Below are positions 48,901 through 60,900 of a stretch of 64,000 bases of DNA, piece by piece; position 1 is the first letter of the stretch, and each line of letters begins with the position of its first letter. The notes below the pieces were generated by a model. It was not told the DNA's origin and made no database searches. It saw only the letters and a list, made by a program, of their open reading frames with translations. The DNA comes from Corella eumyota (lineage: Eukaryota > Chordata > Ascidiacea > Phlebobranchia > Corellidae), in the NCBI GenBank assembly GCA_963082875.1, contig OY720098.1, positions 10,416,001-10,480,000 on the forward strand, written 5' to 3'. The position numbers were made by a program, and so were the translations under genes.

Positions 48901-51900
48901 CCGTTCCTTTACGACGATTATCACTAGTATCTAAAGAAAAACAAATAAAGTTAAACACATTAAATAGAACAAAATTTAAACAAAAATTTAACCTAAAATA
49001 TAGATTCAGACTAAACTTAACAAGATAGAAGAACTGAGAATCGATGAAAGAATTTTTTGTAATATCAAAACACCCCCTAACAAAAAAAGTCATTATTTTG
49101 CTAACAAGCTTAACCCAGCTTATTAAATCCAGCACAACAATAATAATTGCCCATCATGTATGCCTATATACGGTCTATTTGTTTTACTTGAATTCACTTC
49201 TTGTAAACGGGATAGCCAAAGCCAGGTTACCTTAAACAGAAAATGCGCGAAAATCGAGCAAAACAAAAGACAATATGCTCCACTTAACAAACACTTAGTT
49301 AGATAATGGTCAGCAACAACAAAATCTCTTGGCATTGTTAATTTTTGACACGCTGTAGGCGCCAAAAGTTAGTTATTACAAAAAAATGTTCTTCATTAAA
49401 AGAACAGTATCTTGTAATCCGCAAAAACTACATCACCCTAACTTATTTTTTTAAACGATAAAAGTCGAAGTAAAATACTTCTGAATAAAACAGGGCCTTA
49501 AAGGTAATCTACCATGACTATTATTGACGCTTATTCCATACAACCCGGAAGATCTTCTGCTCAAACTATTCCTTCGTCGACTCCCACTTCGATGGCGTCT
49601 GCGCGATGACGAACGTCGGCGAATTCCAATTCGCGTCGACACAAAGGAAAACTTTGTCCCCTTTTTACGTCCCGTACTTCGGGGCGAGCGGGCAAAGGTC
49701 CCCTTAGGTGTATCAGGTGACGGGTATTCGAAGGTATCCACGGGTTTTAAGGGCGTATTGTGATGGCTCTTGCTTTTATACTTGTACATCGTATCAAGTT
49801 TGATTATAAGATTGCTCTTCTTTAATTATGGCATTTACTGTTTAAATTTATACAAAAAATCTAATAAAAAAACAACAAGACCTTTAAATAAAAACAACTG
49901 ATTTGATACGCCTATTTGTGTGTAAGGAATACAATATAACCTCGTTAGAATTCAATTAAGGTCAAGGTTATTATTTCATGTAACAACACAATTACACAGC
50001 AATCATTACCTACTTATGCAGATTACTAATCTAATAGCAGTGTAACAACAATGTGGTTTATTTAATTTTAAACTACAGCAATTTTTTATATAATATTTCT
50101 ACTAAGTGCTCAAAACTAACATTTTCTGTTCAAACAATAAATAACTTCACGTAATTAACTGAGTGAACTAAATCTATACGAACCAAAAGGGTAAAGGGGT
50201 ACAAACTAAATTGACCTTTACTATTCCAAATGACAGTTTTACTTAATAATGTCTAAATACCTACCTTGAATAACTAACTAAATCAAGTTAACCTTTTCAA
50301 TGTACAATATAATTCTTAGTTTTTTACATTGTAATCCATTACGAAAAAAGGTTGCTAACCAATGTTAAACTAACTACACGACTTAAATCTAAACTTTTTA
50401 GAGAATAAAACTTTTCTCATTGCGTTAAAATCGATCTGATTTTTAACATTCAATCTAAACTTAGATCTTTTTAAACTTTTAATGCAAACCAGACCGATTA
50501 GTTGAGATTATACCACGTGCCTAGACGATATCAGTGATTTGCATTTATTAATAAAAGCTCGTGACATGTAAAAATATCATTAGTTTATATATCTGTGAAC
50601 AATATCCACGAAAAAGTGTTTTCCGAAATTAAAAATCGATTATTTTAAACAAAACTATCACAAAATTGAGCAACATCAAAACTGAGAAGGCTACCGTATA
50701 CCAACTTTTATTACTTAAGATAAGACAGCAATTAATACATCTCATAAATATTGGAATTGCATTGGCCTTAATTATGTAAATCAGTAGAGACAGTATAATC
50801 ACGAACGGACATAACGTATTAAAGAAAGGAGATATAAATAGATCTTACAATTACCAGACAGCACTATGACTAACCGTGTAATTAAAAATAAGGAGTCTTA
50901 AAAACCGGTTTAATTGTAAAGTTTACCTTTGGTAAGAACACGCAATACACATGTGACTCTACGATGGAAAAAAACAAAAAAGTCAAGCATTTAGATTTTA
51001 ACAATATACATAACAATAATAAGAACTATAATATCAAAACAATGCAAACAGAAACACAAAAACTTGTTAATTTTACCCGGAAACGTCTTAAAATTTACCA
51101 CTAATTGCAATACGCCGAAATATAACGGTTTGGGAAAAACAAAAACCATCAATCATAATTTAAATGGTGAAAATAGCATAAAAATTTATTGTGCCAAATT
51201 TTTGTTGAGTATAAATAATCATGATTTAAAATGTGTAAACTCCCTTTTCTATTTCTACATACTATTGAAATGACCTTTGGTATTAAACAAGTTGATTTAG
51301 CCATTGTAATTTATAGAATAAAATATAGTTACAACTGTTTTGCTTACTTATTTTTAACAGAAATTTAATATTATTATACATGAAAAATTGGTATGTAAAC
51401 CTTTTTTGTTTAAAAATGATCTATAGGCCTCAACATTTTTGCATTAAGCCAACTGAAACCAAAATAATAAAAAATACAACATTTTTAATGTTATATCATG
51501 AATGACTAAGGCACACGATCAGAAAATATTTCGTTTACATAAACACGGCATAAATGACGTCATATAATGTTACGCACACTTGAGTGATTTGGCTGTGACG
51601 TCAGGTAACATAACAGAACTTGATGTCGCTTTGTTTTACACAAAAATAAACACTCTGCTAGTCGTTCAAGTGACTATTTTAATGGACGTTTACTTGACTA
51701 AGCTAATAAAGATAGCCTAGACTTTGTTTATATTACAAATTTACCAGCCTCTATATTTGGAAATCCCAGATAAACTATTTCTAGGACACTTGAAAAAGTG
51801 GCTGAATACAAACTCCTTTTTGAAATGACGTTATTATTAGATGAAATTTTTATCTGGCTAATTTAAAAGTGAAAAAGATAGTTTATTAAAATGACTTAAC

Positions 51901-54900
51901 CATGCAAATCAACATAAAACCTGAAACCTATACAATATGTGGCAAAATTAACAAATTATATTGGTTTAACTTTTTTATTTTTATTAATTTGTTTACAAAT
52001 ATATAACTATGTATCTTGACTTTGTTACCAACATACTAAAAGAACTTTTTAAACAAGACTTATAACTTTAATAAGGAAATGACTTAACTTCTAATTTCTA
52101 GTCTAATCCCATCCCCATTGGAAATAAACTAATGTTTATAGTTTTGCAAAATACACAAATGATAAATTAATTTATCTAATATGAACTTTTAGCTTGCACC
52201 CCATTTAACCTTATATAAACGGGAAAACAATAATATATCAAAGTCTAATGGTTAAGAATAATCAATTTTATTTGATATAAATTTAAATACCTAAACTGTA
52301 TAACAAATTTAAACTTAATATATAAATGTAAAAACAAGAAGTACTTAAAATTATGTTTGAAGTCTTATAGCTTTAAAACTCCTTGTCTTTCTTACAGTTC
52401 TAGTATGGCATAAATTATTAAAACCATATATACAATAGCTAGTTACCACATGCTCAAGTAATATACTTTAACTGCAGTGGTCAAACTAATTCTTAAGATA
52501 AGGCCTACTTGTTTTGAGTTATTGCTAAATAAGGTATTTTTAATTAAAATATTTTTATCTGTAATGATTGTGCACTAAAAATAAGCAAAATAGATTTTTA
52601 ACTAAATCAGACTACAAAACCACTTGTTTAAGTTTGTTATCTAGTATGCTATAAACCAGCTTTAAAAGCTAAAGACTTGGTAAATAATTTACTTTTCTAT
52701 CAAAAATAGCTTCTTAAGTACACAGCTCTCTGTATGTCGCTTGGTCTGTTGTTTGCGGGCGGAGTATTCGTCACGGTATAAACCTTCGCTCTTACAAGGG
52801 TATTTATTATTATGGCGTTGGGTCTATTCTCTTTCGCGCTTTGTCGAGTGCAGTTTGGTGGGAAACAATCATAATGGCTTGGCTGTAAACTCTGACAGGA
52901 TACAGTTTAGGTATTTCGACATTTGTGGCAAAAAATTTGATAACGCTATTTGGTGTAATTAAAAATTTAACCTTTCCAATAAAAACATGTTGAGTTTTTA
53001 AATTATGTTAGGGTTCCTACTGACTGAAACATGCAAAACGCTTTAGGATGTTATAAGCTTTAAAACTATAACTCGGATGTATATGCAACCTGTTTAAAAA
53101 ACTAGTTCAAATTTTAACTGTTGGCTCATAATTCTTATCTTTTTCAAATCACGCAGCATGACATACGTATAGCGAGAAATAATTATTTATTCTCTACACA
53201 ATTTCAAGTATAGGTTAAGCGACGACCTACCCTAAAAGCCCTTACACATAGATAGTAATGGTGGTGATATTGATTGATCAAATGCCTTGAGGCAACTCGA
53301 AACCGTAACTTGAAATGGCGATGGATAGATAGTTTACATTTACATGAGCTATTATCTCATTATGCGATATATAGAACTTAAACATACGGATTCTACGTCT
53401 TTCTTTATTATAAACTAAACTAACACAAATTTTGTTATTTTCCAACTCATTCTTTTATTGTGAAAAATCATCTAACAATATCTATAGAAGAACCGAGGTA
53501 GCTATTAACCACATCTTATACATATACATCTCCTAGGTTGCATAACATAAGCTAGCAGCAACCAAACTAAATATACAATTGCGAAACGTATACATCATAA
53601 AACCTATACTAAAAACACCTCGTTATTAAACCAACCACATAACGACCACATTTATTTCTATGTTCGCTCTACATATTTCCTTCACTTCGCTAAACAATTT
53701 CTTTAACCTGTTTTTGAAATATTCAATAAATTGATTTACAATACTACATGTGTTATAATAGGGCGATAGCAAACAATGCTAATCGATATTAAAATTAAAT
53801 CCGTACAAGCAAAATATTCTTTGTTAATTACCTGGATTTACTAAAACAAAAATATTTAAATTCAGTTCAAGGCAACAGTCTAAATATTTATCAGTTTAAA
53901 TAAATATTTATTTTGATATTTAAAAGTTAACGTTACTGTTGACAGTCTAGTTGATATATAAATTAGTTTAGTGAAACGCAAATAAACAACTTGAATACAC
54001 GGTAATAATATCTGTATTAAATTGTTTCTAATAAAATTAAATATGCTTATATTAAAATTAGAGAGATTTTGACATAACAACCACTTTATAATGTCAAAAA
54101 ACAAACTAAGTATTTGTCATTCTCCATACTTATTTGTTTGACTCGCTCGTAACCTAAGCCAAGGTACAGATGACGTCACTTACGTGTGATTGGTCGAGTT
54201 TCAGCGTAATATTCCAGGTCCCGAAAATCGGCCACTGACACAATTCGTTGAATACGACGATAAGCTCTTGCACCAAACGTATCTCTTCTCCGCGTATTCT
54301 CGGCGTTGCCGTGTTGTTCAATTATTACACTCATTTCAACGTTACATTTAAACAAGTTTACCTATCTGGTTATCTATATGGGGTACGATTACTGCCCAAC
54401 AATAACAAAACAAATGTTAACTTCAAGTATTTTTAAAAATAACTTCTTAGACGCTCTGTTTTGCTTTTTGGAGTTTTAAATTTTGCAATCGGTTTAAGAA
54501 AAACCCAAAACTGCTTGAAAATTACTGATCTAAACAACAAACATAATAAAGTTTGTACACCATCCGCTATTAGACCTGTCAAAATTATCTGCATAAACAA
54601 GCGTCAGATTGTAACGTAAACTATCCGGTACACACTCAGCATCTGTTTCTCTTTAACCACAAAATAAACACCGTGACGTCATCGGCCATTTGGCTCACGT
54701 AATCACACACCGGCAACCGATCTCAAATAGCCCAATTACTTTAACCAACAACCTAGACTTCTAACTAGACATGGCGATGACGTCACTATTTTAAAGCTAA
54801 ATTTGGAGTATCGGGTTGTTAAATTAGTTGGTCAGTTTAAGGTGGGTTTTGCCTACCTATAAGGAAATGAGATTTACGTTTTTTGTTGACGCCTGATATC

Positions 54901-57900
54901 AGAGGCTAAGAGACGCTGTAAAAAAAGGATCACAACCTACGGTTTTGGGTCTAAATAAACCAGATGAATGAAAATCTATTTTTAAGCGTGACTCTGGTTT
55001 AGATTTACTAACCTAGTCTATTCACAAAAAAATGTGAACCATAACCAAACCTACGGCAAATTTTTTTCCTAATTAAATTCAGGCACGCCTAAATTTAATT
55101 TTAAAATAACAAAAAAACATGAACAGAATTCGTTTTTAATAGACAGACCAAAAATCGTTTTTTACTAATTTAGTCTAAAAATCGGTCTAGTTTTAACTTT
55201 TCTAATTAATCACCTCAATTGTTTCTCTATTCGTTTCCCGAGCTAATCAAACTATCCAATAACACACTAACCGGTCAGATGGCAATCACAAATTACAACA
55301 ATTGCGACATCATAGTTTAACAACACCTTACGACATCATAGTTTCAATTGATTGGAAGGAAATAATAACGCTGTGTATCGTTACAGTCATCTAACCCACA
55401 CCGCATCACAGCTATTTGTCAACGATTTAACAGGTTCTTATATCTAGTGAGTAACAAGTCTTTCGAAAAATTTCAACCGCTTTGTGAAATATGGTGTCAT
55501 ATTATGGATTTTTAGATCTTGAACTTTATACTTGGTTAAACCATAAAGGCTAATCGCGCCTTGCACTAAAAACGCTACGTCTTTTAAGGAATATGGTTTT
55601 CTCTTATCTAAAGCCTAACAAACTCATATTACACAAAAACAAACCGACTTTATTGCGAGTTAATAAAATAACATTTCAGCCTGAACCAATTATATATAGT
55701 CACAGCAGTATATCTATAAGTTTAATATAATATAAAACCAGCGTGTAAAGGCTTAACTAAATTGAAAACCTAAGTTTTAGTGGCAAATTGAAAAGAACAA
55801 TGAAATTGCATCACATGCCACTATAGATTTAAGCTTATTAACATCCTTTAATTTTTAAATAAGCCTTGAATTTAATAATATAAAAATCTATATTTAGAAA
55901 TTAATATAAAGCATAAACTAACTACAATGCAACAATAGCGCACATTATTTTAATGGATACTTTCTTTAGAATAAGTTTCAATTGACTCAATCTAAAAATC
56001 GCTATCAACGCACTTATCACGTTTATTAGCTTTAATGTGACAAAATTTAAATTTTATTTATAAATAAACATAACCATAATTGCCGAGGACAGCAGACGAC
56101 TAGACCGGGAATTCAGCAACGGCGTTAACACATTAGTTGTGTATGGCAGCATAATTTCCGTTTAGCGGTTAGTTTGTATGGTTAATAATAGATCTAATGT
56201 TTAACGTGTTAATGGTGATTATGAATTATTATCACGTTGTTTTATGTTAAGGTTGTATGCGCTGAAAAGTGATTTGCTTAATTGTTGCTCGTGTGTGATA
56301 TTTACATACTATTTTAAATTTTAGCGACGTTTTGAACTGGTAGTGGTTCAAACCCTGTTTTTTAAAAATTTAGTGGTTCAAATCCTGTGTTTCAAAAATT
56401 TTCGACAAAATTGACAATTTAAACTAAATGTGTAACTACCTTGAAACCTTAAAATATGCCTGTAATTAACAAAATCGTTTTAGTAACAGTGTAATGGTAG
56501 TACTATTGGCATTTAAAAAACGTTAGGTTTTTAAAACTACTCCTCAACTAAGCAGCGAAACAAAACCCCCAATGATTGTTACGTGAAATGGTAATATAAA
56601 ATATTTAAATCAAAGTAGTGTTTATATATTAATAAAGTTTAACATTTTTTATCACTATTAAATAATAAAACACTTTAAAAAGATAAGTATATTGAAACCA
56701 AATCTCTGTGCGAATAATTAAGCGCAACGACGGACGAAATTAAAGCAGGCGTACATTGCATATATGAAAGTATTTTTGTCAACACAGTGTTAGCATAAGC
56801 AAAATACCGGACACAATTAAATTAATCAAACACGCACAAAGCATAACAATAACGTTGTAGCAATCAAATCGGCCCACCAATTGTCGGTATACGGATGCAC
56901 GTCATTTATCTATGTTCAAAATTTATTTACAGAATTAAAACGTTCGAAAAGCCCCTACTAATTGCTCTTAACATACAACTAGCAGCATGTACAAAAACAT
57001 AAATCAAGATCGGGTCATATATGAAAACGTTCCATAATAAAGTTGCCCCATACTTTTAATAAATAAGGGTTGTAATACTGAATAGTTTAACAACACAAAC
57101 CCATTACAAAATCACTAGTTTCAAGACACAAACTTAGTTTGGCTATCCAATGGGTTACAGTTTTATTAAGGAAGCAAATGTTACCACCCGGTAAAAAAAA
57201 TTCTGTTTTTGTTGTTTTGCATTAACTCATGTATTTTTAATGCCTGTCACGAGTACAATATAAAACATCATTATCTTAAAATATTTGTTTGCTGGTAAAC
57301 ATTTTGACTTTCTAAGAAAGTAACATTACAGCACAACGTCAATTAAAAAAACAGTTATCAATAAACAGTTATCAATAAACAGTTATCACGTGTTTTCTAA
57401 ACCCATGCAGATACACAATTGTATTCAGGTGATTAAATTGGGGTAAATAATTACAAACTCTATATTGCTTAAAGTATATTCAAAAGATTTTAAATTTCTC
57501 GCTTAACTAGTAACTACATCTAAATGGCGAGCTTAAAATATTATAAATTCAGTTTAAACTTTTACACGCACCGCCCAATAGCGCCATCTAAAGTCTTACT
57601 AACATTTTTTGAAAATAAGAATAAAAAATACTTTTTCAATCGCTAACTTGTTGGCCTAGTCGTTCCCTGTTGACCAGAAGCAATTTTTTTTTAAATAAAA
57701 TAAATAAAGGAATTTTTAATGACCACATGATTCAACAATGTGAAACAAGTCATCTTGATTGAAGAATCAAACAGGAAGGTAAATTGAAAACAATAACATG
57801 ATTAAGTCAACACAATCGATTTCCCATTTAACTTACTAAAGCGAAACTTTAAACTGTCTTAAAAACAAAGGCTAAGACAAGAAGTAAAAACGACTTTTAC

Positions 57901-60900
57901 TTTCTAATAAAAAAAGACTGCAAAATATTGCTATCTAAAAAACGGTTGTACCTTAAAAAAACATACAACTATGGTGGGTCAAAAATAGTGATATTTACAG
58001 CAATTTTCATAAAAACACCACGTTTTACCTTCTTGAATTATATAAAACCGAACCCCAAGTAAAAAGTAAAACTTTAAACGAACTTCTACGCACGTACACA
58101 GTGGCGATAAAAGCCTCACACCAGGAAGTTAAGGAAGTATAAACTAGGTCACGTAAACGAATATTAAAGTTAGACACGTAACCGAAGTTAAGGGCAAACG
58201 TAGTAGGTAAGAGACTTGCGCGCAATACTTGACGCTATGCATTCACAGACCGGGTAATTTCCTATAATAGCAATGACGATCTTTCAATTCGAATGACTTA
58301 CTCAGTTAGTACCGCAACAAAATACTGGTGTGACACAATCTAAATTTAAAGGCATTAAAAAATACTAAAAGCCACCAACCTGATCCGTTGAAGGACTCAT
58401 CTGGAGAATGATGGCGAAAAACATCTTCCTCGCTTGCTCCTTTGTTTGAGGAATTGTCCCCGAAAAACTACAAAAAATAAATGATATTTAATTGACTTAA
58501 TATATTTTTTTAACATTTAACAGTTGTAAGCGTTTCTTCAATACATAAACCACCAATATGTAAAATAACAGTTATTTTTTAACGTTTGCAATATACTTCT
58601 ATTTAATTAACCTACTGAACAAATAACAATACATTACTCCTACAACTTTAATTAGACTACAAAAATTTCGAAAAACAAAAAAAATGTTTTATCTAAACTG
58701 TTTTTGCTAACTGCATAATGTTTGTTAAGAAAAAGGGTATGCAAAAGAAACTACGTTACAGTCCATATTGCAAAACTAGACTATTGTTTCTAGTGTCATA
58801 AAAATAATAAACGGTAGGACACCTTTCGAATTCGACTTCGAAAGCTTGATCTTGATTGCTCCCATACGAAACTACTGTCTTTGTCGGCACCAAAAGTATT
58901 TCTTCTGTTTGAGTTCGAATCCCAGTCGAGTATGGACGAACTTTCACTTCTACTTTCACTTAACACAATTTCGCTGGGACACGTTTTAATTCGTGTTCTA
59001 AATATTTGTGATGTTTCCATCGCCCTATATTCTCTATTGAATACCCAATGCAGTTTAAATTGTGTCTACTAACTGCATTGTACGTTTGATATAGCCAAAG
59101 AGCTTTTCCTGTTTTAATTACAAATTTCTATAGTATAGCTAAAATGCATATTAAAAGTATTTTAAAGTTTTCTTCTATTAACTAATGAAACGTTATAGTA
59201 GTTACAAAGTAGTTTAAAACTTAATGTCAACTTCAATAAACAAAAAATAACAAAATATTCACATCACTTACTATGTTATAAAACAAAAAAGCTTAAACGC
59301 AGTTCTGCTTTTCTGTATTACATTTATTCTAGTTTAAAATATAAAACTACTTCTTGCATTTAGCTCACAAGCACATACAACCATATTCAAACATATTAAC
59401 AACCGTGTTATATACCAAGTCGATATTAATATGATACCGGACACCAGTAGCACAGCTGGGAGCGCAGTATTCCCATAACTACACCAAACTATGCAGGTCT
59501 GTCTAAGAATTTAGTTTTGACTAGTTCAGAAAAAAAAACGCATATACCCTGAAGTTGTTCTGTTTTGCTTAAGTAGTTTTGCTACTGGTATAGTTTTATT
59601 AAAATGGTACGTTGTTTTAAAAACATTTTTTACGGCTTATGTAAGCTATGCATCTAATATTAATTACTTACGATTTAAAATTATCTACTATATGATAGCG
59701 CTTAAATTAGTTTAAAAAAAATTTCAAGAATTAACGTTTTAAAGGGATTTACCACAAAAGCGTATATTTCCGCTTTGAATATTTTTGTTATTATTAGTAT
59801 CAGTAATTTGGTTGTATCCCAAGTACGTAGTATTTTAATATTACAAAAGGGAATACCGGCATGATTCAGTTTATTAGCTCATATTAACGTTTGGAAAAAA
59901 AAACTACCAGAAAAAATTTATATATGTCTTAAATACTGACGTTACTCACAAATTGTTTAATACACACTGCGAATTCCAATGCTAAAACTTTTATATAACG
60001 CCCTACAACTAAACTACGTTTCACTACCAGTTGACGGCTGCTAATAATAAGTTGCCAGACATTGTCTAAAATCTTGACAAAAAAGGTCTGCATTTCAACA
60101 ACACTCTGATTTTTAAGACGTCAGACAACAATTTGAATTATAACATTGGACGTAAAAAAGTTTAATAACAAGGTAAGCTATGCCGTAACTGCATTTAACG
60201 TATCAAACATTGCAATTAGGTGCACGGTACACGTCGATACACAATAACCTCCTATTCTGACGTTGGGTGCAGTTCTTGTTACTCGTTGGTTCCCCTGCAT
60301 CAAATTACAACAAACAAACAAATATATCACGTAAGCACGTGTGAGTGTGCACGCTTAATGAGGATACTGGCTTTCCTGTTGGGATCAATATCATCATTAT
60401 TTCAAATAAATTTTTAACACACCGATACTACGCATTTCAATTATGGTGATTCAGGCCTAACTGACTGGAAATCGGGGTAGGAAAAATCAACAATATATGA
60501 ATGATAATATGAGCCGGGGTTGTTTTGAAATAAAACGACTAGGCTTAGAAACAAAGCATGGCAATGTTTAATAACGAAACAAATGCATGGCTATGTTTTA
60601 AAGTTTTAAATGCACCTTAGATTATTTTACTTTTACTAAAATACTACATATTTTAACGTAAATAATTTAAAAAAAATCTAATCTAAATTTTTCTTAATAA
60701 AGTCCTTATTCCTACGGAGTACGTACATTAATATATTTGTAGGGTGTTTAATTAATTAAAATTAACTTTAAATAAAAAAACAGTCAATTTAAGACAGACA
60801 AAATAATTGTTTGTTGACAAAATAATTTTTGTGACACTTAATATGATGGATCACAAAAGAATGTTAAATCCGATTATTATCGCAAACAAAATTTTTAAAA

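Larger units (their letters stand above)
49790..58379 (-). other. Large intron and presumed promoter 3 region
   Basis: 8.6 kb without a recognisable exon. It contains five TGACGTCA sites (51555, 51596, 54171, 54674, 54778) and a GC-richer patch at 52735-52880 that may be regulatory or an untranslated exon. Confidence 0.4.

Noticed and set aside
49524-49763. Plus-strand Arg/Leu-rich open frame of 79 codons
   Set aside because: Antisense to the Arg/Ser-rich alternative first exon. Low-complexity codons on one strand leave the other open.
58881-59072. B-box-like GAGTTCGAATCCC on the plus strand near 58910
   Set aside because: It lies within the alternative first exon starting at 59020 (minus strand), and no A-box or cloverleaf surrounds it, so it is a chance match.
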